Shown: positions 19,925-28,822 of the stretch, one piece after another | How positions within the stretch are numbered: position 1 is the stretch's first letter | How the letters are laid out: each line of letters opens with the position of its first letter | From: Streptomyces sp. BV286 | GTDB taxonomy: Bacteria; Actinomycetota; Actinomycetes; Streptomycetales; Streptomycetaceae | Length of the DNA: 64,000 nt | Direction of reading: 5' to 3' | NCBI RefSeq assembly: GCF_019090165.1 | Contig: NZ_JAHRIB010000059.1 | Span: 40,029-104,028 of the forward strand | The notes under the pieces: model-generated | Seen by the model: only the letters and a program-made list of their open reading frames with translations | The model's database searches: none | What the model was told of the DNA's origin: nothing | Translations under genes and position numbers: made by a program

Positions 19925-22495
19925 CTACAGCCGCGGGTCCACCGGCTCCGACTCCAGGGCCAGTACCCCGAACACCGCCTCGTGGACCCGCCACAGCGGC
20001 TCGCCCTCCGCCAGCCGGTCCAGCGCCTCCAGCCCCAGCGCGTACTCGCGGAGCGCGAGCGAGCGCTTGTGGTTGAGGAAGCGGCCCCTCAGCCGGTCGA
20101 GGTTCTCGGGCCGGGTGTACTCCGGCCCGTAGATGATCCGCAGGTACTCGCGGCCCCGGCACTTGATCCCGGGCTGCACCAGGCGTCCCTCCTTGCCGCG
20201 CGCGAGGGCCTGGACGGGCTTGACGACCATGCCCTCGCCGCCACGGCCGGTCATCTCCAGCCACCAGTCGACGCCGGCCTCCACCGAGGCCGGGTCGTCC
20301 GTGTCGACGAAGAGACGCCGGGTGGTCCGCAGCAGTCCGGACGGGTCGGCCGTCACCAGCCGGTCGATCAGCGTGAGCTGCTCGTCGTGCGGCACACCCG
20401 CAAGGCTCCGCCCCTGGACGGCGAGGATCTGGAAGGGCGCGAGCCGCACGCCGTCCAGGCCCGACGTGGTCCAGCAGTACCGCCGGTAGGCGTCGGTGAA
20501 GGAGGCCGCGTCGACGGCCCGTTCACGCTGCTTGGCGAGCAGGTCCGCCACGTCGACGCCCCGCGCCGCGGCCCCTTCGAGTGCGGCGACCGCTCCCGGG
20601 AACACGGCACCGGCGGCCGCGCCCACCGCGGCGTACTGCGAGCGCAGCAGCCCCGACGCCTTCAGCGACCAGGGCAGCAGCTCGGCGTCGAGCAGCACCC
20701 AGTCCGTCTCCAGCTCCTCCCACAGCCCGGCCTCCGTGACCGCGTCCCGCACCCGCCCGAGGATCTCCTCGGTGACGGAGAGGCCCTCGGACGAACCGCC
20801 GGCCTGTTCCGCGAAGAACGGCCGTCCGGTACGGGTGTACAGCGCGCCCGAGGCGCCGGCCGCTCCGAACCGCTCCCGCGCGGTCCCGGCGTCCCGGCAC
20901 ACCAGCGCCACCGCCCGCGACCCCATGTGCTTCTCCTCGCACACGACCCGGGCGACCCCGTCCGCCCGGTACTGCGCGAAGGCCTCGGCCGGGTGCTCCA
21001 GGTAGCCCTCCACCTTGGACGTCGCGGTGGGCGCCATGGTCGGCGGCAGGTACGGCATCAGCCGCGGGTCCACGGCGAAGCGGCTCATGACCTCCAGGGC
21101 CGCGGCCGCGTTCTCCTCGCGCACGGAGACCCGGCCCGCGTGCCGGGTCTCGACGACCCGGCGGCCGTGCACGTCCGCGAGGTCGAGCGGCCGTCCCTCG
21201 TGACCGCCCGGCGCCTCGGAGGCCAGCGGCTTGACCGGCTCGTACCAGACCCGCTCGGCCGGTACGTCGACGAGTTCGCGCTCCGGCCAGCGCAGCGCGG
21301 TGAGCTTGCCGCCGAAGACGGCACCGGTGTCCAGGCAGATGGTGTTGTTCAGCCAGGTGGCCTCCGGGACGGGGGTGTGGCCGTAGACCACGGCCGCCCG
21401 GCCGCGGTAGTCCTCGGCCCACGGGTAGCGCACCGGCAGCCCGAACTCGTCGGTCTCGCCGGTGGTTTCGCCGTACAGCGCGTGCGAGCGCACCCGGCCC
21501 GACGTACGCCCGTGGTACTTCTCGGGCAGCCCGGCGTGGCAGACGACGAGACGGCCGCCGTCGAGGACGTAGTGGCTGACGAGTCCGTCGACGAACTCCC
21601 GCACCTGCTGCTTGAACTCCTCGCTCTCGCCCTCCATCTGCTCGATGGTCTCGGCGAGGCCGTGGGTGTGCTGGACCTTGCGGCCCTTGAGGTAACGCCC
21701 GTACTTGTTCTCGTGGTTGCCCGGCACGCACAGGGCGTCGCCCGAGCCGACCATGGACATCACCCGGCGCAGGACGCCCGGGGAGTCCGGGCCGCGGTCG
21801 ACGAGGTCGCCGACGAAGACGGCCGTGCGCCCCTGCGGGTGCACGCCGTCGGCGTAGCCCAACTTGCCCAGCAGGGCGTCCAGTTCGGACGCGCAGCCGT
21901 GGATGTCGCCGATGATGTCGAACGGGCCGGTGAGGTGGGTCAGGTCGTTGAACCGCTTCTCGGTGCGGACCTCGGCGCTCTCCGCCTCCTCCGCGCCCCG
22001 CAGGACGTGCACCTTCCGGAACCCCTCGCGCTCCAGGTGCCGCAGGGAGCGCCGCAGTTCGCGGGTGTGCCGCTGGATGACGCGGCGCGGCATGTCCGCG
22101 CGGTCGGTGCGCGAGGCGTTGCGCTCGGCGCACACCTGCTCGGGCACGTCGAGGACGATGGCGATGGGCAGCACGTCGTGCTTCCTGGCGAGCTCGATCA
22201 GCTGCTTGCGGGCCTCCTGCTGCACGTTGGTCGCGTCCACGACCGTGCGCCGGCCCGCCGCGAGCCGCTTGCCCGCGATGTAGTGCAGGACGTCGAAGGC
22301 GTCCCCGCTGGCGCTCTGGTCGTTCTCGTCGTCGGCGACCAGGCCCCGGCAGAAGTCCGACGAGATCACCTCGGTCGGCTTGAAGTGCTTGCGCGCGAAG
22401 GTGGACTTGCCCGAACCGGACGCGCCGATCAGCACGACGAGGGAGAGGTCGGTGACGGGCAGCGTGCGCACCCTGGTCTCGTTGTCGTCGCTCAT
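19925..22495 (-). CDS. pnkp: Bacterial polynucleotide kinase-phosphatase-ligase (Pnkp), 856 aa
   Basis: End-healing and sealing enzyme of the Pnkp/Hen1 RNA repair system. Three domains can be read: a 5'-kinase with P-loop GASGSGKST (24-32) and DATN downstream; a metallophosphatase with GDIHG (196-200), GDLVDRG (229-235) and GNHE (259-262); and an adenylyltransferase/ligase domain with the nucleotidyl lysine Lys522 in [10 protein letters not shown] and EGMVVKP further on. Length fits the family (about 850-870 aa). Start at ATG 22495, overlapping the hen1 stop as ATGA, with GGGGGAG before it; the open frame upstream belongs to the hen1 shadow. Purified relatives need Hen1 to activate the ligase, which fits the coupling. 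Confidence 0.95.
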   Translation of the reverse strand: MSDDNETRVRTLPVTDLSLVVLIGASGSGKSTFARKHFKPTEVISSDFCRGLVADDENDQSASGDAFDVLHYIAGKRLAAGRRTVVDATNVQQEARKQLIELARKHDVLPIAIVLDVPEQVCAERNASRTDRADMPRRVIQRHTRELRRSLRHLEREGFRKVHVLRGAEEAESAEVRTEKRFNDLTHLTGPFDIIGDIHGCASELDALLGKLGYADGVHPQGRTAVFVGDLVDRGPDSPGVLRRVMSMVGSGDALCVPGNHENKYGRYLKGRKVQHTHGLAETIEQMEGESEEFKQQVREFVDGLVSHYVLDGGRLVVCHAGLPEKYHGRTSGRVRSHALYGETTGETDEFGLPVRYPWAEDYRGRAAVVYGHTPVPEATWLNNTICLDTGAVFGGKLTALRWPERELVDVPAERVWYEPVKPLASEAPGGHEGRPLDLADVHGRRVVETRHAGRVSVREENAAAALEVMSRFAVDPRLMPYLPPTMAPTATSKVEGYLEHPAEAFAQYRADGVARVVCEEKHMGSRAVALVCRDAGTARERFGAAGASGALYTRTGRPFFAEQAGGSSEGLSVTEEILGRVRDAVTEAGLWEELETDWVLLDAELLPWSLKASGLLRSQYAAVGAAAGAVFPGAVAALEGAAARGVDVADLLAKQRERAVDAASFTDAYRRYCWTTSGLDGVRLAPFQILAVQGRSLAGVPHDEQLTLIDRLVTADPSGLLRTTRRLFVDTDDPASVEAGVDWWLEMTGRGGEGMVVKPVQALARGKEGRLVQPGIKCRGREYLRIIYGPEYTRPENLDRLRGRFLNHKRSLALREYALGLEALDRLAEGEPLWRVHEAVFGVLALESEPVDPRL

Positions 22496-23985
22496 GCGGC
22501 CTTCTCCCCCTTCGCGTTCCGTGTGATGGCAGTGCTTGCTGCGGTCTCGGTGGCCGCGGTGAAGACGGCCATCTGCGTCGGCGGCCCCACCTCCGGGTCG
22601 TCGGGGCCGACCGGTACGAACTCCACGCCGTACCCGTGCCGTGCGGCCACCGCGCCCGCCCAGTCCCGGAATTCGGCGCGGGTCCACTCGAAGCGGTGGT
22701 CGCCGTGCCGGACGTGGCCGGCCGGGAGGCTCTCCCAGCGGACGTTGTACTCGACGTTCGGTGTCGTCACGAGCACGGTCCTCGGGCGCGCGGAACCGAA
22801 CACCGCGTACTCCAGGGCGGGCAGCCGCGGCAGGTCGAGGTGCTCGACGACCTCACTCAGCACCGCGGCGTCGTATCCCTTGAGCCGCTTGTCGGTGTAC
22901 GCGAGCGAGCCCTGGAATAGCTTGACGCGGTCGGCCTGCCGCTCGCCCATGCGGTCCAGTTTGAGGCGCCGGGAGGCGATGGTGAGGGCCCGCATCGAGA
23001 CGTCGACCCCGACGATCTCGGTGAAACGCGGATCCTTCAGCAGCTCCTGCACCAACTGGCCCTGCCCGCACCCGAGGTCGAGCACACGAGCGGCATCGGC
23101 GGCCTTCAGCGCGGCGACGATCGCGTCCCGTCGGCGGACGGCGAGCGGTACCGGCTTCTCCTCGGTGTCCGCCTGCTCGTCCACCGCGTTGTCGATCTCC
23201 TCGACCGCGCTGTCGTCCGTCTCGGCGAGCCGGACGAGCTCCAGCCGCTCCATGGCCTGCCGCGTCAGCGACCAGCGGCGCGACAGATAGCGGCTGGTGA
23301 TCAGCTTCTGCTCCGGGTGGTCCGGAAGCCAGCCCTCCCCCGCCCGCAGCAGCTTGTCGACCTCGTCACTGGCGACCCAGTAGTGCTTGGCGTCGTCGAG
23401 CACCGGCAGCAGGACGTACAGATGGCGCAGCGCGTCGGCGAGACGCTGCTCGCCCTCCAGGACGAGGCTCACATACCGGGAGTCGCCCCACTCGGGGAAC
23501 TCCGGGTCCAGCGCCACGGGTTCGGCAGCCACCGTCCAGCCGAGCGGTTCGAAGAGCGCGCGTACGAGACCGGCGCCGCCGCGGGCCGGCAGGGCCGGCA
23601 CCTCGATGCGCAGGGGCAGCGGTCGCGCGGGCAGCTCGGGCCTGGCGTGGCACGTCCCCTTCATCGCGCTGGAGAACACGCTGCTCAGCGCCACGGCGAG
23701 CAGCGAGGACGCGGCGTAGGGGCGGTCGTTGACGTACTGCGCGAGAGCCGCGTCCGGTGCGCCGCCACGGCCCTTGCCCTTGCCGCGCCGGACCAGTGCG
23801 ACCGCGTCGACCTCCAGGAGCAACGCCGCCGTGCAGCGCTCCGCGCTCGCCTCGGGATAGAGGACGTGCGCCTTGCCGTAGGAGGTGGAGAACGCCTGCG
23901 TCTTGTCGGGATGCTTGTGCAGCAGGAAACCGAGGTCGGTCGCGGGGCGCTCCGGGGAGCCGGTGGTACTGATCGTCAGGAACAC
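22492..23985 (-). CDS. hen1: 3'-terminal RNA ribose 2'-O-methyltransferase Hen1, 497 aa
   Basis: Methylates the 2'-OH of the 3' end at an RNA break so that, after sealing by Pnkp, the junction resists renewed cleavage by ribotoxins. N-terminal half (1-270) is the bacterial Hen1 region that activates Pnkp ligase; C-terminal half is the methyltransferase with SAM motif VLDLGCGQG (302-310). Metal ligands Glu378, Glu381, His382 (SEVVEHLDLP) and His430 (GDHRFEWT) keep the spacing I remember for the Clostridium enzyme (366/369/370/418). Start at GTG 23985 with GAGG 8 bases upstream. The two genes overlap by 4 nt, so they are translationally coupled and made together. Confidence 0.95.
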   Translation of the reverse strand: MFLTISTTGSPERPATDLGFLLHKHPDKTQAFSTSYGKAHVLYPEASAERCTAALLLEVDAVALVRRGKGKGRGGAPDAALAQYVNDRPYAASSLLAVALSSVFSSAMKGTCHARPELPARPLPLRIEVPALPARGGAGLVRALFEPLGWTVAAEPVALDPEFPEWGDSRYVSLVLEGEQRLADALRHLYVLLPVLDDAKHYWVASDEVDKLLRAGEGWLPDHPEQKLITSRYLSRRWSLTRQAMERLELVRLAETDDSAVEEIDNAVDEQADTEEKPVPLAVRRRDAIVAALKAADAARVLDLGCGQGQLVQELLKDPRFTEIVGVDVSMRALTIASRRLKLDRMGERQADRVKLFQGSLAYTDKRLKGYDAAVLSEVVEHLDLPRLPALEYAVFGSARPRTVLVTTPNVEYNVRWESLPAGHVRHGDHRFEWTRAEFRDWAGAVAARHGYGVEFVPVGPDDPEVGPPTQMAVFTAATETAASTAITRNAKGEKAA

Positions 23986-24377
23986 TGTTCTGCCTCGAAA
24001 CGTCTTCTGAACTGCGGGAACCTACCGTGCTGCCCGATCACGGCGCACCGGGGCACGCACGCGTCGGACACCGGCGAACCACAGCGATGGGAGTGCGCGC
24101 CCCCAGATCACCGCTCCTGGCCCTCACTCGCCCTCGCAGCGGTGTGTACGCCGCGCTGCGGCAGGCCGCCCGCGCGGCGCCCCTTCGTCGGCGCGCCTGC
24201 TCAACGTACAGCGAACACCCCTGCCGCACGCAGGCATTTTCGTCCCCTCGGCTGCTCCGGCGGAGCACGCGCCCGCGCCGCGCCCGGCCGGAGCGGCCAC
24301 GCGGTCCGAGCCCGGCACGGCCGGTCGCCGGGCCGCCCGGTGGCGTCGGCCGTCCCGGCGGGGACGGGCCGTCACCG
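23986..24377. other. Intergenic region, no recognisable gene
   Basis: 392 bp between hen1 and the LLM oxidoreductase gene. Frames are open on both strands but translations are Arg/Ala/Pro-rich and start without a ribosome binding site. It must contain the hen1-pnkp promoter; I see no confident -10/-35. Near the end, CGTCCC (24351-24356) pairs with GGGACG (24361-24366), a small hairpin 12 bp after the LLM stop codon, likely its terminator. Confidence 0.5.
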
Positions 24378-25298
24378 CTACAGCTGCGACTGGACCTGCG
24401 AGGAGATGAGGTCCAGGTGGTCCAGGTCGTCGAGGTCCAGGATCTGCAGGTAGATCCGCTGGGAGCCGATCTCCGCGAAGCGGCCGATCCTGTCGACGAC
24501 CTCGTCGGGGGAACCCGCCAGGCCGTTCGCCTTCAGCTCCTCCACCTCCCGGCCGATCGCGGCGGCCCGGCGGGCCACCTCCGCGTCGTCCTTGCCCACA
24601 CAGGCGACGAGCGCGTTGGAGTAGACGAGGTCGGTGCCCTTGCGGCCGGCCTCCACCGCGGCGGCGCGCACCCGGCCGAACTGGCGCTCGCTGTCCTCGA
24701 CCGACGCGAACGGCATGTTGAACTCGTCGGCGTACCGGCCGGCGAGACGCGGAGTGCGGGTCGCGCCGTGACCGCCGATGAGCACCGGCACCTTGGCCTG
24801 CGCGGGCTTGGGCAGCGCGGGCGAGTCGGTGAGCTGGTAGTAGGTGCCGTCGTGACTGAAGGTCTCGCCGATCCCGGTCCCCCACAGCCCCGTGACGATC
24901 GCCAGCTGCTCCTCCAGGCGGGCGAACTTCTCCTTCGGGAACGGGATGCCGTACGCCTTGTGCTCCTCCTCGAACCAGCCTGCGCCCAGGCCCAGTTCGA
25001 CGCGGCCGCCGGACATCTGGTCGACCTGGGCGACCTGGATCGCCAGGACGCCGGGGAGACGGAAGGTACCGGCGGTCATCAGTGTGCCGAGACGGATCCG
25101 CTTGGTCTCACGGGCGAGTCCGGCAAGGGTGATCCAGGCGTCCGTCGGCCCGGGAAGCCCGTCCGCGGACCCCATGCGGAGGTAGTGGTCGGAGCGGAAG
25201 AAGGCGTCGAACCCCAGGTCTTCGGTGGCCTTCGCCACGGCGAGCAGGGTGTCGTAGGTCGCCCCTTGCTGGGGCTCGGTGAAGATTCGAAGATCCAT
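24378..25298 (-). CDS. LLM-class F420-dependent oxidoreductase, 306 aa
   Basis: Flavin/F420-dependent oxidoreductase of the luciferase-like TIM-barrel family; substrate unknown. Family features: MDLRIFTEPQQGATYDTL at the start, GFDAFFRSDHYLRMG, RIRLGTLMTAGTFRLPGVLA, LGLGAGWFEEEHKAYGIPFP (a hallmark of this subgroup), and VPVLIGGHGATRTPRLAGRYAD. Start at ATG 25298, preceded by GGATGGAGG. The long frame upstream of it is the shadow of a small gene on the other strand. Monocistronic by position. Confidence 0.92.
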   Translation of the reverse strand: MDLRIFTEPQQGATYDTLLAVAKATEDLGFDAFFRSDHYLRMGSADGLPGPTDAWITLAGLARETKRIRLGTLMTAGTFRLPGVLAIQVAQVDQMSGGRVELGLGAGWFEEEHKAYGIPFPKEKFARLEEQLAIVTGLWGTGIGETFSHDGTYYQLTDSPALPKPAQAKVPVLIGGHGATRTPRLAGRYADEFNMPFASVEDSERQFGRVRAAAVEAGRKGTDLVYSNALVACVGKDDAEVARRAAAIGREVEELKANGLAGSPDEVVDRIGRFAEIGSQRIYLQILDLDDLDHLDLISSQVQSQL

Positions 25299-25535
25299 GC
25301 CTCCATCCTGCACGGTCGAACGCCGGTCAACCCCATCGGTACCGCGGGTCCCCCTCGTCCCCCGCCGGGTGAAATCCGTCAACAGTGCGCCCGGCGCGGG
25401 CCGGCGGCAGTTACCCGGCTCCGCGGTGATCGTTGGCTCGGGCGGAGCCGGACCGCCCGGCACCCGTCGTCGGCGGCCGGCCGGCGCGTTGCTGGTTCTC
25501 CCCTCAGGGGGAGGGTGTAGGCCGAGGAGGCCGTC

Positions 25536-25700
25536 ATGTCCCAGGAAGCCGTTCCCTCGTCGCAGCCCAAGGGTCTGCTGCAGCAGATGGAGGAGCTGAT
25601 GGCGACGCTCAACGCTGATCTGTCGCAACTCGACGCGGAGTTCCAGCAGTCGGGCGCTCGGCCGTCTCCGGCTCCGGCCGACCGTCCCGACTGCGTCTGA
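25536..25700 (+). CDS. Small acidic protein, probable coiled coil, 54 aa
   Basis: Short gene with a near-ideal Shine-Dalgarno (GAGGAGG) five bases before ATG 25536. The product starts MSQEAVPSSQPKGLLQQMEE and contains a heptad-like stretch LLQQMEELMATLNADLSQLD, then a Pro/Ala-rich tail. Codon usage is normal for the host. A small hairpin (CTCCCC/GGGGAG, 25498-25513) lies just upstream. I do not recognise the family; a helical oligomerising peptide or small regulator is possible. Confidence 0.7.
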   Translation: MSQEAVPSSQPKGLLQQMEELMATLNADLSQLDAEFQQSGARPSPAPADRPDCV

Positions 25701-25845
25701 GGAGTTCGCCCGAACAGTTCGTCCCGCCGCCCTGCCCGCTCCTTCGGCGTCCGCGTCCGGGGAGCGCGGGTCCGGTGGCAGCGTCCCCGAGCGGGTGCCG
25801 CGGAGTGCGGGAGACGGCGAGAGCCCGGGGCGAACCGGGCCCCGG

Positions 25846-26307
25846 CTACCCGGCCGCGGCCTCCTGATCCCGTACCGCGAGTCTTCGGAGCATCTCCAGC
25901 ACCCGGTCACGCGCCTCGTCCGCCGCGTCGATGGCCTCCATGCACTGCCAGTACGTCCCCTCATCCGCCGCTCCGCAGGCGATACCGACGAGGGCGATAC
26001 CGACCTCGCCAAGCAGGCCACCGAGGTCGAGCAGCGCCCGGCGCGCGTCACCGAGCTCGGTGAGCTGCGCGGCCCGCAGTCTGCTGATGTCGAGCACGGG
26101 AGCGTCCAGCACCCCGCATCCCCGGCCGGCCAGCTCCGTCAGCCCCAGTGCCTCGCCTCGTAGTTCGGGCGGCCCGGACACCGCCAGCCGACTGCCTATC
26201 GCCTGGGCGAGGGCCTGTGCCTGCCAGGCCTCCGCCATGATCTCGGGGGCGTCGCCGCTCCCCATCAGGGCACACCTGCTCGCGCTGATGAGCCGCACCG
26301 CGTCCAT
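25846..26307 (-). CDS. DUF6099 family protein, 153 aa
   Basis: Streptomyces-type conserved protein of unknown function. It reads MDAVRLISASRCALMGSGDA, then AEAWQAQALAQAIGSRLAV, ELTELGDARRALLDLGGLL, and YWQCMEAIDAADEARDRV, all-helical with no membrane segment. Start at ATG 26307, with GAGGGG 5 bases upstream; the frame is open 48 codons further but without a site. DUF6099 is from memory of the family pattern. 26308-26526 holds no gene I can support. Confidence 0.75.
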   Translation of the reverse strand: MDAVRLISASRCALMGSGDAPEIMAEAWQAQALAQAIGSRLAVSGPPELRGEALGLTELAGRGCGVLDAPVLDISRLRAAQLTELGDARRALLDLGGLLGEVGIALVGIACGAADEGTYWQCMEAIDAADEARDRVLEMLRRLAVRDQEAAAG

Positions 26308-26526
26308 GCGCTGCCCCTCTGTCCCGACGCGCTTTTCACACGCCTGCCCGAACTCCGCCTGTCCACTACCCAGAGTGAAGTGCCTCGGGACGAAAAGCCA
26401 GAGGAAGCCTGAAATCTGTGGACACGGAATCGAATGTGGACAGATCAACAACTCCGGAGAGTGACAATCGGGGATTTCGAGCCCGTTCCCGGGGAGGGAG
26501 GAGGGCTGAGCGCCGGAGCGGCTGGT

Positions 26527-26853
26527 TCATTCCCCCACCGGAAACCTCCGTTCGTTCCGGTCGATCTTCGCGTCGAGCGCCGCGAGGGGATCGACCCCGA
26601 GCACCTCGCACAACTGCAGCAGGTACGCGAGCACGTCCGCGACTTCGTCCCTCACACGAGGCGCCTTCTGCGGGTCGTCCATCACCCGGACCGACTCCTC
26701 GGGTGTCAACCACTGGAAGATCTCGACGAGTTCGGACGCCTCCACGCTGAGCGCGGCCACCAGGTTCTTGGGCGTGTGGTAGGGCTGCCAGTTCCGCGCG
26801 GCGGCGAACGCGGCCAGTCTGCGCTGCAGTGTCGCCACATCAAGTTCGGTCAC
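26527..26853 (-). CDS. MazG-like nucleotide pyrophosphohydrolase, 108 aa
   Basis: All-alpha NTP pyrophosphatase that hydrolyses (modified) dNTPs to monophosphates, of the dCTPase/RS21-C6-like subgroup. The metal-binding motifs are EASELVEIFQW and DEVADVLAYLLQL. Begins RLAAFAAARNWQPYHTPKNL, typical of the subgroup. GTG start overlaps the stop of the AAA gene as GTGA, so it is translationally coupled to it. Probably housecleaning, although coupling to an ATPase is unusual. Confidence 0.9.
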   Translation of the reverse strand: MTELDVATLQRRLAAFAAARNWQPYHTPKNLVAALSVEASELVEIFQWLTPEESVRVMDDPQKAPRVRDEVADVLAYLLQLCEVLGVDPLAALDAKIDRNERRFPVGE

Positions 26854-28016
26854 GGCTCCAGGTCTACCACCGTCACCCCGCCCACCCCGGCCGCCCAGGA
26901 CGCGTCACTGACCGCCCCCACCAGCCGGATGTGCCCGCGCTCGCACATCCGCGCGGCCAGCCGCACGAGCCCCACCCGCTGCCGTACGTCCAGATCGCGG
27001 TCGAATCCGTCGGCGAGCACGGTGAGCGTCTGCAGCGTCGCGGGCACCTCCCCCGCCGGGTCGACCTCCAGCACACCGGGACCCGTGAGCAGCACCAGGG
27101 CCAGCGCCAGGTATCTCAACTCCCCGTCCCCCAGCCGCCCGAGTGGTGTCCGCAGACCGTCGCCGCGGTCGAGCAGCGCCCGGACCGTCCCGTCCACCCC
27201 GCCGGTCGCGGTCTCCGCCAGCAGGTCGCGGACCGGTCCCGCGCAACCCGCCCGCACCGCGTCGACCAGAAGTCCGTGCCGCCGCCCGCACTCGGCGCGC
27301 GTACGCCACAGCACCTCGGCGAGGTTGCCGCAGCCGCGCAGCAGCCGTCCCGCGCCGAGCGGTACGGCGGAGCGCATGGAACGGGGCAGTGGGTCGCAGG
27401 CGTAGACCGACCGCAGGGCGACCACCATCTGTTCGGCGGCGGCGAGGACCTGGCGCTGGCCGTCCGTCTTGCCCGCGACGCGCAGGGGAAGGAGCGCGGT
27501 GCCGAGCCGGTCGTCGGGGAGCGGCGCCCTCGTCACCGGGGACGAACCGGCGGTGTGCCAGGCCGCCTGCACCGTACGGCGGCCCGGATCGCGCAGGGCC
27601 GTCTCCAGCAGGGTGAGCCCGCCGGCGGTCAACCGCTCGCCCACGATGCGCAGTTCGGGTTCGGCCTGCACGGCCACATCGAGCCGTACGGGGCCCTCGG
27701 GGCCGTCCGCCGTGCAGCCGATGCGGAACCCGCGCCGCCGCTGGGAGTCGGGCCGGGCCCGCTCGGGCACACAGGCCACCGGGTCCGGGAACACCTCGTC
27801 CAGTTCGGCGCCGCCGCCGAGCCGGGCCAGTGCCTCGTAGGCGCGCAGGGCACTGGACTTGCCGCTGCCGCTGGGTCCGGAGAAGAGACTGAGGGGGCCG
27901 AGCGGGAATCCGGCACGGCGGTGGGCGGCGAACGCGGCGAGCCGCAGTTCGGTGACGCTCGGCCGGTCCGGTCGTGGTTCGGCTTCCGCGCGGGTCCCGG
28001 GCGATGACAAGGTCAT
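26850..28016 (-). CDS. AAA/RecF-like ATP-binding protein, 388 aa
   Basis: P-loop protein of the SMC/RecF-ABC-like class. Walker A GPSGSGKSSA (47-56) follows a short N-terminal FPLGPLSLFSG; the signature region is LGDGELRYLALALVLLTGPG and the Walker B-like strand is GVLEVDPAGE, with the usual DE pair not strictly kept. C-terminal part LVRLAARMCERGHIRLVGAV resembles the RecF lobe. Role unknown. Operon with the MazG-like gene (4-nt overlap). Start at ATG 28016; no ribosome binding site is clear. Confidence 0.8.
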   Translation of the reverse strand: MTLSSPGTRAEAEPRPDRPSVTELRLAAFAAHRRAGFPLGPLSLFSGPSGSGKSSALRAYEALARLGGGAELDEVFPDPVACVPERARPDSQRRRGFRIGCTADGPEGPVRLDVAVQAEPELRIVGERLTAGGLTLLETALRDPGRRTVQAAWHTAGSSPVTRAPLPDDRLGTALLPLRVAGKTDGQRQVLAAAEQMVVALRSVYACDPLPRSMRSAVPLGAGRLLRGCGNLAEVLWRTRAECGRRHGLLVDAVRAGCAGPVRDLLAETATGGVDGTVRALLDRGDGLRTPLGRLGDGELRYLALALVLLTGPGVLEVDPAGEVPATLQTLTVLADGFDRDLDVRQRVGLVRLAARMCERGHIRLVGAVSDASWAAGVGGVTVVDLEP

Positions 28017-28148
28017 GTCCGGACCGTAGGGCTCCGCCCGGAGGCCGAACCGTTTCGCCCGCGGACCTTCCTACGATCGAGGTACCCGGCCACCGCGGTG
28101 GACGGGCACGCTCACCACACACCGGCCGGGGCCCGGCTTCCGGCCTCG

Positions 28149-28538
28149 TCAGACGCCGGGGATCCCCGCCCCCTCCATCAGTCCGCGCACCTCGGTCCCG
28201 GGCGGCGTGAGCAGGAACACGTTCCGGTCCACCCGGTGCATTCCGCTCGCGAGGCCGAAGACGACGCCCGTACTGAAGTCGAGCACCCGCTTGGCGACGT
28301 CCGTCTCGGCGCTGGTGAGGTCCAGGAGGACCGGGATTCCGGCCATCAGGGTCTCGGCGACCTCACGGGCGTCCGCGAAGATGGTGATCCGCAGGACCAC
28401 GAAGCGGCGCCGCGTCTCGGTCTCCGCCTCCGGCATCGACCGGTGGCCGACCGACGACGGCCAGGCATCGCGGCCGCGCAACGGAACGACCTGGGCGAGC
28501 CCTTCCCACTGTTCATCGGTGACGTCGTGGCTGTTCAC
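28149..28538 (-). CDS. sflB: SepF-like protein (SflB type), 129 aa
   Basis: Cell-division-associated protein of the SepF family, which binds FtsZ. The SepF core is clear: FVVLRITIFADAREVAETLM, GIPVLLDLTSAETDVAKRVL, DFSTGVVFGLASGMHRVDRN, FLLTPPG. Compared with true SepF it lacks a long membrane-binding N-terminus, like the SflA/SflB paralogues that in Streptomyces keep FtsZ and DivIVA from mislocalising. I start at GTG 28538 because GGGGGGAG lies 4 bases upstream. The SflB label rests on sequence type and remembered gene order. Confidence 0.8.
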   Translation of the reverse strand: MNSHDVTDEQWEGLAQVVPLRGRDAWPSSVGHRSMPEAETETRRRFVVLRITIFADAREVAETLMAGIPVLLDLTSAETDVAKRVLDFSTGVVFGLASGMHRVDRNVFLLTPPGTEVRGLMEGAGIPGV

Positions 28539-28715
28539 CGGCTCCCCCCGACCTGAATCGCATTGATTGCCTGCACTGACCATTGTTGCGCATGGTCACC
28601 CGTTCGGCCCAATGCGACACGGTCCGCAGCAGACCGGCCGCGACCCGTTCGGGCCCCCCTCACACCGGATCGGAGGTGACTGTGTGACGGGTGTAACTCC
28701 TCATGATCGCGCCAT

Positions 28716-28731
28716 GTGACACAGGCGTAAC
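28716..28731. promoter_or_regulatory. GlnR-box-like site upstream of the nitrate reductase gene
   Basis: GTGAC-n6-GTAAC at 28716-28731 fits the a-b half-site arrangement of GlnR boxes (GTNAC-n6-GAAAC) with one mismatch in the second half. It lies about 90 bp upstream of the start. Another GTAAC is at 28693-28697. GlnR control of nitrate assimilation is well known in Streptomyces; this site itself is a guess. Confidence 0.35.
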
Positions 28732-28822
28732 GGGCAATTCGTACGCTCACGTACCGAGGTTCTGTCGGAAGCGTTCCGAGAACGCCGAGGACTGATCCGA
28801 GAAGGCCGGAGAAAGGCAGCGT

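Noticed and set aside
19982..23290. 1102-codon + strand frame opposite pnkp-hen1
   Set aside because: Shadow of the two genes on the minus strand; ends in low-complexity Ser/Arg sequence and has no ribosome binding site.
24038..24268. 76-codon ORF between hen1 and the LLM gene (minus strand)
   Set aside because: Arg/Ala-rich, no ribosome binding site, no recognisable domain.
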